From NCBI GenBank assembly GCA_022835595.1, contig BQUP01000014.1, forward strand, positions 1 to 63,141: DNA of 63,141 bases, read 5' to 3'. The position numbers and the translations under genes are program-made. Shown in pieces: positions 1 through 12,159 of the stretch. The stretch comes from Cystobasidium ongulense (Eukaryota > Basidiomycota > Cystobasidiomycetes > Cystobasidiales > Cystobasidiaceae). The notes beneath the pieces are model-generated. The model was given only the letters and a program-made list of their open reading frames with translations, did not search any database and had not been told where the DNA came from. Within the stretch, counting starts at the first letter, position 1; every line of letters begins with the position of its first letter.

Positions 1-296
1 TCTTTCCTCACTCTACCTGGTCTAACCGACTTCAACTCAAACTCAAGAAGGTCACTCACTTCTCTTTAACTCTCAAAACCTGTCAACTTACTTCTAAACC
101 CTAGTGCGCAAAACGAAAGTCAGGCCCTAGAAAAACCCTCGGACATGTTCTTGCGCTTTAAACACTCTCAGAACGGTTTTTCACCCCTAAAAAGTTAACT
201 TTACTCTTTCCTCACTCTACCTGGTCTAACCGACTTCAACTCAAACTCAAGAAGGTCACTCACTTCTCTTTAACTCTCAAAACCTGTCAACTTACT
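1..296. repeat. 204-bp-spaced direct repeat
   Basis: Bases 1-92 recur exactly at 205-296, so the repeat period is 204 bp and the window opens inside the array or at its edge. Only one full period plus 92 bp is visible. The unit is pyrimidine-rich on this strand and has no coding potential. It could be a subtelomeric or pericentromeric tandem repeat, or the end of a dispersed repeat. Short CCCTA-containing words occur inside the unit but do not form a telomere array. Confidence 0.85.
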
Positions 297-1480
297 CGCT
301 CACTTCGTGAGCTTAAGTCGCTGACCTGGTGAGCCAAGTACAATTCCTGGTAGCCCTTGTTCTTCCGAGCAGTAGTTTTCTTTCCGCTAAGCGAGAAAAG
401 TTATATTGACTTTGCAATTCACATTTTTGTCGCCACACCCTCCTTGTTGAACTAACCTTACACCGGGGAAGATTCGCTTCGACACGTAATCATTGCTACA
501 AACACCTACCGTGACGCTAACGTGAATCACCCTTAACTTTCCTGCATTCATCTGGACGTTATTCACGGCTCTACCACCTTACTTTGTACGCCCTTGTACC
601 TACTTCTGGGCTGGCCGGTCGACCCTGTGATGGCCGGTCCACCATCGTTGGATCCGCGTGTATACGGCAACGCGTCGTAATTGTGGTCCCTGACTCACGG
701 GGATGGTGCGACGGGTCGCTTCGCGTCCCTCGACATTACTCATTTCGGTGGTCTTGGTGTAGCGACGGTCACGCGGGTTCGGATCCTCATTGCTATCCAT
801 GTCTGCTCCGTGGTCTGTTCCGTTTTTGTTAATCCTCGAGCTCGGATGCGTCATCCCCTAATAGCGGCGAGTCAGCGCCTTGCATCGTTTGTCAGTGTCC
901 GAAAGCTCTTCTGATTGTTCTTGTTGTTCTTGTTCTTGTTTACATCTTGGTTGGACAATCCCCCTCGGACATGGTAGACAACGGGACATGAGCCCGTACG
1001 ACTTGTTGTAGCATTATACAGTATATTGGATGCAGCTCGCTTGACGAATAGTCTTTGGTATTGCTGCACTTCTTTGATGGTCCTTGGAAAATGGTTGGCC
1101 GCAAGCAAGCGGCATTGAGCTGGTCGACTTCATCCGACATCGACAAGAGCAATTAGTCCCGTGCAAGCTTTTGTTAGTATATTGCCAAGTCATGTAGCGT
1201 TATGTTTTTCATTGCTGTTTGCAGTATGTTTGAAGCACGCAACTGTCGAAATATTTGGAAGCCTGACCCATCGGCTTGACGATTGCTCGGTATCACAAGG
1301 ATTGCGTAGGATGTAGCAGGAAGGAAAGACGTGAAAGAGCCTCTGTGAGCGAGTGCAATGGTATATATACCACCCATCACGGAAGTATACTGCAGAGGGA
1401 GTGCAGGAAATCACGGTCAGCGAGAGGTCCGCGGACTGCATCTAGCTTCTACGAGTACGCACTATTATTGACCATACGTT
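297..1480. other. Gene-poor stretch beside the repeat
   Basis: About 1.2 kb with only short overlapping open frames on both strands, none with a recognisable domain, start context or splice pattern. A TTGTTCTTG-type microsatellite lies around 917-940. A hairpin with a 7-base loop near 990-1006 resembles an anticodon arm but has no other tRNA parts. The final part probably holds the 3' UTR of the leftward CWC25 gene. I see no gene here. Confidence 0.6.
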
Positions 1481-3089
1481 CTAATCATCTCTGTCTCTGA
1501 TCATCGTCCCACGACCTTTGCCCTTGATGGCGTCTCCAAGGGATGTATTACCGAGTTTGCGATATTCATTCAACATGAACTCTGGACCCTGTCCCTTTAT
1601 CCCCTTTGCAGATCTTTGTCTTTGCTCTTCTTCTCGTGCCAGTACTTCTGCGTCCGCAGCCTCATTTCTGGCAACTCTGTCCGCTCGCGTGACTTCCAGG
1701 TCAGCTGCGTCCTTCTGCATAGCAGCAAGTCTAGCTGCTGCTGCTTCTCTAGCTTTGAGCCGTTGTTCTTCACTCATGCCTGAAGCCTGAGTGCGGGTAC
1801 CCTGTCCGTTTCCTGGTATGCGTGAGTATCGATCCGGGTGTGCTCCTTGTCTTTCATCATTCTTCCTGCTGTGACCTTCACGACCTGCGGAATCGCTTCG
1901 AGGTTCATGCTGACGTCTATTGTCGTGGTCCCTGGAGCTGCCATAATGATCATCGTTACGCCTGTTGTAACGGTCGTCACTTGCAGTGGATGGTCTTCGT
2001 GGCTCGCGGTCCGATGAGCGTGGTCGTACGTCTTCCTGTCGAGGTGGAGAGCGTCGAGATTCTCTTCGATGCGGCGACCCATTGCTCCTCGGGTGCTTAG
2101 GAGACATAGTATCGTCATCACTGCGGTTTGGTCGATGTTTGCGTCTTCGGAGCTCGTCTTCACTATCCGAGTCATTTCGACCAGGTCCTCTGTCTTCTCC
2201 TCTGCTTTCACGTCTCTCCTCCCGATAGCGTCTCCGTTCCTCCTTCCGTCTGCGTTTCTCCTCTTTTTCCGATTCCTTCTCTCGCTTACGCTTCTGTGAG
2301 GGATCAACAGGGACGGCATTGGTACCGCTGCCAGATAGCGAACCTCCCTTCATCTTGCCTTCGCGAATGTACTTGCGCTTAGCAGCCTCGTAAGCAGCTT
2401 GTTCCTGTTGCTTGATAGCGAGAAGAGGATCTTCGCGGACCTTGGCAGCGAGATCACGGGCATTGTTTGCATTTTGTCCAGGTGCCGTCAAAGCAGCTGC
2501 GCCGCCTTGTCCAGTGGATGAGCCAGCTTGACCAGAAGCAGCAGCCATTTCAGCCATCTTGCGCTCATCTTGTTCCTTGAAAAGCTTGTCTACAGTCTTC
2601 TTTCCTAGCAGGTACTGCTCCAACTCCTCAGCCTGCGGCCCAGCACCAGCTGACGGAGCTGCATACAACCACTCGACCTTCTCTTGAACTTTCTTACCAC
2701 CTTGAGCAGCCTGAAGGCGTTGAAGCTCTTGGATTTGACGTTCTTCAGCTCGCTCTTTTTGAAGTTGAGCCAGCTTCTTGCGTTCGTCCAGTGCTTCTTT
2801 TTCCTTCTCCCACACCCGGGCTTGATTTCTGCAAAATGGAGATATTAGCGGGAACGGTCGAAAGAGGAGTAGGCTACAACGAACTTCATCAACACCTGAG
2901 AGACAGAAACATAGCGTAAAGGTAGTCAGCACCCCGACCTTGTACACATAGTCCCAGAGGTTCTAGTGGATTGAGTCACTCACCGGGTGCCAACTCTTCT
3001 TCAAATTCAGATCACCTGTGACGAAGCAGCGAGAGTCAGCGAATCTATAACGATGTACTATGGAACGGGTGTGACGCACCGCCTCCCAT
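1481..3089 (-). CDS. CWC25: Pre-mRNA splicing factor CWC25
   Basis: Spliceosome factor that acts at the first transesterification step. Exons (complement): 3080-3089, 2984-3015, 2885-2895, 1481-2828; 466 aa. The spliced N-terminus reads [14 protein letters not shown] followed by [13 protein letters not shown], the hallmark Cir_N/CWC25 start, which exists only if all four exons are joined. Exon 3 is an 11-nt microexon with good flanking AG and GT signals. The rest is a charged coiled coil, then a long Arg/Ser/Asp-rich region typical of splicing proteins, and a conserved-looking end at [13 protein letters not shown]. The single long open frame starting at 2947 is read-through of introns and not the real N-terminus. 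Identity is firm from the N-terminal block; the disordered half is not diagnostic. Confidence 0.93.
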
Positions 3090-3724
3090 CTTGCCCAGCT
3101 ATCGACTCTGAAAGCGTTTGTTCGACTGCGATTTTGAGCTTATGGCTGCGAGTAGTGAAACGCCTCGGGAACTTGTGAGATATTCAGGGGTAGAATCTAG
3201 CCCTAGTGATTTTCAGGAGGATGGTATCTCGTTGTTACTGCCTAATGCTGTTGGAGCGATACGTGTTTGGACAAGAGACTTGAGTCGACTTCGGCAAAAC
3301 AGCTAACCGAGCGATCGCGGAGCCTGATACACACATCGCTTTACTCGTAGACAGTAGATCCTGCGGCAGCGTACGTAGGAGGACTCTAACGTATAGTATG
3401 TGTGTACAACGCTAATCCTGGTCACAGCTAAGAGGAGATTCGGTCGTCCTTTCAGTGGCAAACAGAGAAATACAAATACGAGTGGAAAGCATGGCAAGGC
3501 CCGATAGTGCTTTCCAAGACGATGACACCCCTCGCAGGCGACGTGTGAGACATTTAGGCCAATGCGGGTGATCTGAAGCACTTGGCATGCAGTCCTTACT
3601 CTTATATTCCAACAACATACCCCGCTTCTGGTAAAATGCTGACGGGCTTAAACAAGTCGATATATGCTACACACACTGAGTTTGATGATGAGGAAGATGC
3701 CAATTCTTCTTTAAGTGCGTCCAA
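3090..3724. other. Intergenic region between CWC25 and nudE
   Basis: Contains the CWC25 promoter (leftward) and the 3' UTR of nudE. Short open frames occur on both strands but lack domains or splice logic. No RNA gene recognised. Confidence 0.5.
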
Positions 3725-5528
3725 TCATCTCCAAATAGGATAGATGACTGCTGTGGTAGGCCTCCTGGCGCTGCTGGCGAGACTGTTACGCTTTGAAGCC
3801 GACTCTGCATGATCGTTGGTAGGCGTGATAGGAAGAGGCGGGACAGAAGCTTCATCTGCCAGTCTAGATGTACGTTTGATACTGTTCGGCCCAAGACTAG
3901 TACGACGAAGAGCTCTGGCGGCTGTTGCACTCCCAGTGGGATGAGAAGGAGTTGAGGGTCGAGACGATGAAGCGGGTGTTTGGGGTCGGGCGGGATTCCC
4001 ATATGACAGTCGCGAGCCTGGGCGCGATGCTCGTAGAGAAGCTCTATCTTTTTCTAAGGAGGGCGTTATACGATTACTACCTCCAAGCCTAGAAGCAGGC
4101 CGTCCTATCGCTGGTGACTTGAAAGATTCGAACGACCCGCACGTTGAAGTAGTATTACTCTTTCCACCATTTATGCTGTGAGAAGAAGCACTCCTGGGAA
4201 TCGACGATATCTCTTTATCGCGCGTTGAAATAACGGCAGCGCTTTTTCGTGGAGTTGGACGTGGGATAGCCGACCCAGCCATAACACTTTCGCGTCTGGT
4301 ATTAAGGCTCTTGGACATGGTCTGCATACGCAATGTCAGGCCCCGCATGTCGCTAATGATGCCCTCAGACTTCTTTTCGCGGGTCGTTGCAGGACTATAG
4401 CTTTTGGAGAGATCCACGCCGGCCAGGTTGTGAATGGTATCAGACCGCGTCATGCCTTTACCTCGAGCAGAAGTTGTAGAGGCGAGCTGAGGAACGCATA
4501 GTGTGGGATCATTGTGCGCTGAAGATGTACGTAAGGCCGTTACTTGCGCGCCGCGGCCAGTTGGAGTCCCTTCTTCAAGCGAGTCGATGTCTGCTGAGTC
4601 GATGTCTGGGGGTGGCATCGTAAACATCCTTGACGTTGCACACTCGTGGCCACTAGAGCGCGTGGGGGTCGCAATAGGCTTCAAAGGACTTTTAGTCACA
4701 GATGAGTCTTCTCTCTTATCTAGTCTCGACACTAGCTCGCTTATACGCGCCCGCGTCGAAGCAGCATTTGCCACAGCCTCGTCTCGAGCCGAGTTCATGA
4801 CCGCAAGCTCTTCTATATTCTCTCGCAGTTCATCTTTAGTACGCTGGAGTTCTTCTTCCAGGCGAGCCTTATCTACAAGCTCTTGTTCGAGAAGTGCTGT
4901 TCGCTCTATGGCTTTGTTATATCTTGATTCAACGTCGGACAGGGTAGATGATATAGCGCGTTCGCTCTTCTCCAAGTCGTCGTTATCTAGCTCTATATCT
5001 CTCAGCTTGCCTCTCAAAGCTTTCTCAGAAGATCGAAGGCGTTCCAGTTCTTGTTGCATATGTTGCATGGTCTTTGAGTGTTCTTTCAAAGTATCTTGAT
5101 GGCGACCCTATGGAGAGCAACATGTACGGGGTTCAGTACGACAGGTAAAGCGCAGCAATAGGAATATCCACATTCTCACCTTCCATGTATCTACATCACT
5201 TCGCAAGCGCTCGGCCTCGTGTCTTAGCTCCGACTCCCGCCGTTCTGTATTTGCTAACTCCTTCTCCATCTCATCTTCGAGCTCCTTGCTGCTCGACTGA
5301 AAGTCGGACAGTGCGAGCTTGAGATCTTCCAATTCATCTTGAAGGTCTTTCGATAGTACGCGGTAGTATCGTGCTTCTTCCTCCGGTGTTGCAAACGATC
5401 TGTGTCCAAAGTGAAGAAACCACAGCAGGCAAGGTCAGTTTATCTACACGTGCATACACACTGCAACTAAGTGCCTCAGCTCGAAACAGGGCTTGCAAGT
5501 ATACTCACGGCGGATCGCTCTCAGGCAT
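3725..5528 (-). CDS. nudE: NudE/Nudel dynein regulator
   Basis: Adaptor that links LIS1 (NudF) to cytoplasmic dynein and supports nuclear migration and spindle positioning. Exons (complement): 5509-5528, 5180-5399, 3725-5107; 540 aa. The spliced start is MPESDPPSFATPEEEARYY, a typical NudE opening, and the first coding exon is only 20 nt. Residues about 10-205 form a long coiled coil, with the NudE signature around LDNDDLEKSERAISSTL and YNKAIERTALLEQEL. The C-terminal 300 residues are Ser/Thr/Arg-rich and disordered, as in fungal NudE. The family call rests on the coiled-coil heptads plus the conserved LIS1-binding segment; a generic coiled-coil protein is less likely. Confidence 0.9.
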
Positions 5529-5832
5529 CTCACGTGCAGTGCTAGTGCACAATCACAGCGCTTGCTGGTAGTATCTTGACTCACTACGAGCAGAGCGAAG
5601 GTGCGTGTAACACGGGCACGCACGGACGAAATCTTGATCTCCAGGCTTCGACTCGGAAATAACAGATCAGCGAAGCGAGAACGTGAAGAATTTCCTTGGA
5701 TAATACGATTAGAAAGGGATAGGCACTGTGAGACCTCCATTTCCAGTACGGGTTCGGTGATGAGGGCTTAACTATAGCTACAAGGTATCTTGCATTCGCA
5801 GTCCGGCAAGTTCACATCGCTTCTATGTTTAT
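5529..5832. other. nudE upstream / TBL1 downstream spacer
   Basis: About 300 bp holding the nudE promoter and 5' UTR and the 3' end of the leftward WD40 gene. No coding signal. Confidence 0.5.
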
Positions 5833-8404
5833 CTAGGCTACTGAAATAGCAGGTAAATCGAGATTGACTACATTAACGCTCTCGTACTTCCCGCATACCG
5901 CAATTTGATTTCGCGTCGGATGCCAGCATATTTCATAAATTGGACCAGGATGCTCGTACTCCAAAGCTAGTTCATATTTAGCAGTATCACTCCTTTGTTC
6001 TTCTTCTGTCGTGTTGACCGCCTTGGTGCGGGGCACTCTTAGAACGCACATCTTCTTATCGTTACTGCCTGTTGCGAGATAATTGCCTTCAGACTGCCAC
6101 GCTAGAGAATAGACCATATCGGTATGTCGGGTGAAAATGTAAAGGCAGGTTCCAGTAAGCGCATTCCAGATCCTAGCAGTGCCATCGAAAGAGGCGCTCG
6201 CTAAAAGCTTAGGAGAATCCGCGGCGACCCGGGGACACCAAGCAACGGCGTGCACCTCTTTGTCGTGCCCTCGAAGAACAACAAACGGTCGATCGCGCTC
6301 GTCTCCAGCCGGCTTACTTTCAGAGCTTTCGTCTGATCCCTCCTTCTGTACGTCTTGTTCTGAAAGTTCTAGCAAGGTCTTCACCGGCAGCAAAGACCAA
6401 ACTCTAACAGTATTATCATCGGAACACGAAGCGAGATGCCGATTGTTTGGACAGAAGCGGATACAATTTACTTCATCCGAGTGGCCCTTGAAGCGGTATA
6501 CAGGTGTGTTGCGCCCAACCTGATGAACTGCAAAGCGAAACAAAGCCGGTCAGATTCGCGGCAAACGCTTAGGGTGACCAGCTGTTACTTACTATTGATC
6601 ATCTTGTCCATCGAACAGGAAGCGAAGATCTCATCGGTCATCCAGTCGAGGTCAAGAATAGAGTCGGCATGAGTTGACCACTGTTGCTTAACTTTGCCAT
6701 ACCCCGTATCCCACAGACAGATAGAATGATCTAAAGAGCCAGTGAGCAGCATACTTCCGGTATTATTCCATTTGACGCAGAAAATTGTGCGCTGGTGCAT
6801 AGACAAAACTAAATGTAGATCTCCTGAAGGAGTCCAGATTCGAGCTATTCCATCTTCGGAACCTGATGCCAGCAAGCTTCCGTCCTTGTTCCACTCCACC
6901 GCGGTAACATCTGATCTGCGCTGTCCTGAAGAGTGCTTGCACACTACCGTGGAGCTGATTGGAGTATCTGTATGTTCTGCAGGCACGTCCCATATACGCA
7001 TTGTCGAATCGCCGGATCCTGTAGCTAGTAGGGTCTCCACCTTCGGGTTCCAGTGGCACGGTTGAACTGGCATAGTGTGTCCTTTTAGAGCAATCACTTC
7101 GCTCTTTTGTATGATATGCAAAGGTTCTAATTTCGGAGCAGGTACGCTCGTGGATGCGACTGCAGGCGCCTTCGTAGAGGTGCTGGCAGAGGAGGAAGAA
7201 GCTGATTTCGACGAATCGATCGTAGGGGTTTGGTTAGCGAGAGAAGAGCGATTGGAGTTGAGATTGGAAGATGTCGACACAGAACGCAGGCTTGTATTGG
7301 GTGACGCTGAACGTGGACGATTCTTGTCTTTACTGAGATTAGACAAGCCATTTGGTCTCCGTGTCGTCGTAGTTGGCGAAGCAGATCTTCGATTATTTGG
7401 GGGGTTGCTTCCGTTTTCGGTTTTGCCAGCATTGACAGAGACGTTCGTCGTTGGAACAATTCTAGATAATGCTTCTTTTGCGGAGCTGGCTTGGTCGCCT
7501 CCGTGGGCAGTACTTGCCGTCAAAGCAGGCTTCGACGCATCGGCTAGCTGTTCCTCCCCCGCATCCATGTCGATGTCACCACCTTCCGGATCTGTAGCTT
7601 TACCCTTGCCTTTCTTGCTCTTGGATGCCAGTGCGGATGAACTCTCTGCTGCAGACTTGTCCTCTCCGGACGAATGCTTCGCGCCGTTCAACGAGTCTGC
7701 GGCGGGGGCATTGCTTTCCTCTCGCACCCCTGCTTCTGATGTCGAAGCGGTAGGTGATCTAGCTGCCATGCGTTGTTTCTTGGATTGTGCCTGACCTTGC
7801 TGATCTTCCCTTGCACCGGCTACACTACTGGCCGCGTCACCGTTTTTACTGCTCTCCTTACGCTTGAGGTTAAGTGATTGGCTACTAGCGGAAGCGGCCG
7901 CAGATGCAGCGAAGCTCGAATTGTTTACTGATTGTTGTCGCTTTTTCGAAGACAATGCAGGACCTGCGGTCGAAGATAAGGGTGGGGAGGGAGAAGGAGG
8001 GGGTAGCGATTTAGGCAGAGGCGGAAGTGGGAGTGTATCTGGGATTGCATAGCCTATAAGTCGAGGGGGATCTGATGAGACGTCTTCCTACAAAGATAGG
8101 TCAACACGTAAAATGACATTGTTAGTTCGGAACTGGCGTGTATCAGGACAGGCAGCGGACGTACCCCTCGATACTTGGCTTCAGCTTGTAGGTAGAGCAG
8201 TCCTTTCTGGAGAATGCGTATGAGGTGGCCAGTGGGCGGTATAGAGGGTGCATTGTCCTCGCCCGAATTGAGGAAGTCGCCTAGCCGGCTCTCTGAATAG
8301 AGCGTGAATGCGGAGTGGTCGAGACATGACTCCGCCAGGTAGGAGTATACGAGCAGGTTGACCTCGTCACTCGACATGAGCGGGGGTACTGCAGCAGGAC
8401 CCAT
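5833..8404 (-). CDS. TBL1: LisH/WD40 corepressor, TBL1/SIF2 family
   Basis: Likely WD40 subunit of a Set3C/NCoR-type histone deacetylase corepressor complex in the nucleus. Exons (complement): 8165-8404, 6593-8087, 5833-6527; 809 aa. A LisH dimerisation motif sits at about residues 11-45 (VNLLVYSYLAES). Seven or eight WD repeats run from about residue 411 to the end, each closing with IWD, LWD or VWS type dipeptides. Between them lie roughly 330 low-complexity residues rich in Ser, Ala and Asn, much longer than the linker of animal TBL1. The last exons match TBL1/Ebi through GHSDEVNCIRFCPNNRHLAS. It is transcribed divergently from SPB1. Confidence is high for family, moderate for the exact complex. 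Confidence 0.9.
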
Positions 8405-8723
8405 TGTTGCTGATTCTGTTGCTGCTCGGCCTGTATGCCAGAAGAGACTCGGTGGTCAGATGCTCGCTGGAGGAACGACCGTGCCCTCGAGCTTGCACTC
8501 CTGCCGACTCTCTAGCTGTGCCTATACTGTGAGAGTATCGATCTTGTAGATGTGATGCTGTCGTTGCTTGTTTGGGATGCAAAAGAGCGGGTCTTGCAAG
8601 CGGCGACCACTGCTTGCAGCTCGCACAGGTGATCGAGTTTCGCCAGAGGCAGAACTTTCGAACCAAGTAGGCCAAACTGCTTCTGGAGGACAACCCATTC
8701 TCCAACCCAGGTAAGCTACAGCC
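8405..8723. promoter_or_regulatory. Bidirectional promoter TBL1 / SPB1
   Basis: Only 319 bp separate the start codons of two divergent genes, so both promoters and 5' UTRs must share this interval. No clear TATA box is seen. Confidence 0.6.
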
Positions 8724-11700
8724 ATGGGTAAACGCGACAAGAAGACCGGAAAGGGGCGTCTTGATAAGGTGCGTGATGGCTTGACAAGTCCTGCTTCCCA
8801 GCTACTGCAGGCTGACTTCAATCGCCTGTGGCTGAAAACCTCTGCAGTACTACAAACTTGCGAAGGAGCAGGGCTACAGAGCTAGATCTGCTTTCAAGCT
8901 TATCCAGCTCGACAAGAAGTATGAAATCCTCAAAGAGTAAGTGCTTGTCTCATTTCCGGTGCTCTTTGCAAGGTTTCACCTCGATCATTGCTGCAAAGAG
9001 CCTTGCTAACGAAAATCCTTACACCATCTCCCTGTCACATCTTCCAATCACAATTGGGACTGTTACACTCTCGTCATTCTGGTATTATATAACACCTGCA
9101 GCTGCCGCTGTCTTATCGATCTCTGTGCCGCACCTGGAGGATGGCTTCAAGTGGCAACAAAATATATGCCTCCAAATTCCATCATATTAGGAGTGGATCT
9201 CACACCCATCAAGCCCATTCCACGATGCATCACCTTTGCAGATGATATCACCTCTGATAGTTGTCGCAGGCGTATTCGCGAAGAGATCAAAGATTGGAAA
9301 GCCGATGTCGTGCTCCACGATGGTGCTCCCAACGTCGGTACCGCTTGGGCTCAGGATGCCTTCGCTCAGTCCGAGCTCGTACTGGCCTCACTCAAACTCG
9401 CAACAGGTTTCCTAGGACAAGGCGGCACCTTTGTCACCAAGGTTTTCAGATCGAAAGATTACAACTCCCTCATGTGGGTATTCAACCAGCTCTTCGCCAA
9501 GGTCGAAGCTACCAAACCACCTTCCTCGCGTAATGTCTCCGCCGAAATTTTTGTCGTATGTCAAGGTTTCCTTGCCCCCAAGCACCTCGATCCCCGTTTC
9601 TTGAATCCTCAGCATGTATTCAAGGACCTGGACTTAGTGATTGCAACGGGCGCAGACGGGACAGATCAAGCCGCACTCAACAACGCTGCCGGTCACACCT
9701 CAATGGACAAGCTCACACCAGCAGCCATGAAGGTATTCCATCCTGAAAAGAAGCGCAGAATGAGAGAAGGTTATGAAGATGGAAATCTCACTCTTTTCAA
9801 AACCGTCGGAGTTATGACATTCATCGCATCTCATGATCCCATCACAGTTCTTGGAGACACGAATCAGCTTGCGTTCCAAACAACAGAGGAAAAGGCACTT
9901 CTAAAGAACGAAGCCACTAGTGAGGAGATCAAGAGCAGTTGCGACGATTTGAAGGTTCTGGGTAAAAAGGACTTCAAGAATCTTCTGAAATGGCGTATGA
10001 CCATGCGAGAGGAATTGGGACTCGACTCCAAAACAAAGGAGACAGAAGAGGATACCGATGCAGTGGAAGTGTCTGAACTGCCCGAAATGGATGAGGAAGA
10101 GCAGATGGATGTCGACATCGCCCGTATGAAAGAAGAGGAAGCAAGCAAGAAGCGACGTGACAAGCGCAGATCTCGTGAAAAGAAGATGAAGGATATTCAG
10201 CGCCTACAACTGCATATGACTACGCCTATGGACATGGGACTGGAACGTCAGGATCAGATCGGTATTGATGATGACGCAGACTTTATGTTTGACCTCAACG
10301 AAGTGGAACACCCTCGTCGTAAAGGCAAGCGCGTCGCTCTTCCCGATAATGCTGGCGACCTTTCAGAAGACGAAGAAGAGATTTCGGAAGATGGGTACTC
10401 AGACGACGAGATATCCCAAGCCGATTCCGAAGAAGGCGACGCTCGGTACCGTGACCTCGAAGCCAACCTCGATCATCTTTACGATGAGTATCAGAATCAA
10501 AAGCTTGAAAAGGACGCCAAGCATCGCGTCCGTGAAGCACGGAAGAAGCGCGATCAAGAGACTGGCAATGATAAGGAATGGGGTGGCATCAAGAACCAGG
10601 ATGACGCTGGCGATGAGGATGATGAGGAAGAAGAGGAAGAAGAGGAAGCTGAGCAGGGTAGCAGCGAAGTGGATGATGCTCTAGCCTATGAAAGGCGAGA
10701 CGATTTCGTTGACCATTCTGATGACGAGGATGAAGACGAGGAGAACGAAGAAAACGTACCACCGGCTGGATTGAAGCGGAAACGGGATAGTGGACAGTTG
10801 CTGCAGTCTTTGCAAGCACCTAAACAGCCTTTGCAAACCGCTCAGAAAAGTCGTGCTGTAGCAATGTGGTACGACCAGCCAGTATTCAAGGGCATCGAAG
10901 GTTTGGAAAGTCTTATGAGCGGCACGTTCGAATCCGAAGACCCCGCTAGCTCCGCTCAACAGGGCAAAAAGGGATCTTCACGAGGGAAGGAAGATGTTGG
11001 CAAACCTAAAGTCAGATTTGAAGACGTGAGTGTGCTTTGACTCGACCGCCATGAGGCAGCTAAACTTTGTTTGACATCCAGGAGCCCACTATGCCTGCAA
11101 GTAAGAAGCGGAAAGGCAAGCAGTCTGATCCTCGCACTTGGGAAGACGACGATGCCGAAGAGGCCAACCTCGTCAATCAGGAGGAAGACGGCGCTGAGAG
11201 GATTGCTCGTGAGTCTGATGGTTGTACTGCGCTGCGTGAATGACTACTCTCTAATGCGTTTCTGCTGTAGAATATGGCCTTACAACACCCGAGGCCATGA
11301 CTATCGCTCAGCAATTAGTGAATAGGCAAACAACAGCAACACTACTTATGGACGACGGCTTCAACAAGCATGCGTTCAATGACAAGGACGGCCTGCCGTC
11401 TTGGTTCTTGGACGATGAAATGAAACATTTCCGCACGAATGTTCCGGTCACTAAAGAAGCTGTGGAAGCTATTCGAGAGAAGCTGCGTGCTTTGAATGCT
11501 AGACCTATCAAGAAGGTGGCTGAAGCAAAGGCGCGAAAGAAGATGCGTGCATTCAAGAGGATTGCCAACGCGCAAAAGAAGGCTGAGTCTGTCCTCGAGA
11601 CGGATGATCTCTCGGAGAAAGAGAAGGCGGCACAGATCTCCCGCCTCGTGAGCAGAGCAACCAAGGCACCCAAGAAGCAGAAGAAGGATGAAGTGAAGGT

Positions 11701-11848
11701 TATTGTCGCTCGTGGAGCGACTAAGGGTGTGGCCGGCAGGCCCAAGGGCATCAAGGGCAAGTACAAAATGGTTGACTCCAGAGGCAAGAAAGAGATGCGC
11801 GCTCTTAAGCGTATTCAAAAGAGGGACGGTCCTAAGCGAAAGAAGTGA
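8724..11848 (+). CDS. SPB1: rRNA 2'-O-methyltransferase SPB1
   Basis: Nucleolar AdoMet-dependent methyltransferase of pre-60S particles, which methylates 25S rRNA in the A-loop region. Exons: 8724-8768, 8848-8936, 9102-11025, 11082-11208, 11271-11848; 920 aa. The spliced N-terminus [15 protein letters not shown] plus [18 protein letters not shown] is diagnostic. The FtsJ/RrmJ domain (about 24-210) shows the SAM-binding [10 protein letters not shown] loop and the catalytic K-D-K-E type positions, including [12 protein letters not shown] and [11 protein letters not shown]. The middle has long acidic runs. The C-terminal Spb1_C domain has [10 protein letters not shown] and a Lys-rich tail. The ATG upstream of residue 1 is in a short first exon, so the long open frame from 9151 is truncated. 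Length fits the family (yeast Spb1 is about 840 aa). Confidence 0.96.
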
Positions 11849-12159
11849 ATCAGATCCTAGTCTGTGCTCTTTGATGTACAATTCTCCCAGTCTAAGACAG
11901 TCTTCGGGTCGTGTTTGTTGTCAACTTTATTTCACATTCGTTCAGAGAGTATGCTCTCGCTCGCTAGCATTGTCCGTCAATTTATGATATACCAGGGCTG
12001 CCGATTGTTATTTCAGTCGAGTACACCATCACAGCACCGACAAAGGTGGATAGAAAATGAGTGGATCATGACCAGGAAGGGCAGTGCAATATCTAGACTC
12101 AGCACGACACTACGGTCTAGACCTACTAAAGTGCTTTCCCTCTTGAAGTCTACCGCGAA
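11849..12159. other. Convergent 3' spacer
   Basis: About 310 bp between the 3' ends of SPB1 and the jacalin-like gene. It should contain both polyadenylation regions. No gene seen. Confidence 0.5.

Noticed and set aside
1-200. Telomere repeat
   Set aside because: Isolated CCCTA words do not form a tandem TTAGGG-type array.
950-1060. tRNA-like hairpin with CAT in a 7-base loop on the minus strand
   Set aside because: Only the anticodon-like arm pairs; there is no A-box, no GGTTCRA B-box and no acceptor stem.
1518-2382. Overlapping frames of 60-181 residues on both strands inside CWC25
   Set aside because: Low-complexity Arg/Ser coding sequence opens the other frames; they are shadows with no domains.
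4503-5099. 198-residue plus-strand frame antisense to nudE
   Set aside because: Ser-rich mirror of the Glu/Arg-rich coiled coil; no start context or domain.
7075-7794. 239-residue plus-strand frame antisense to the TBL1 gene
   Set aside because: Mirror of the disordered linker; composition only, no domain.
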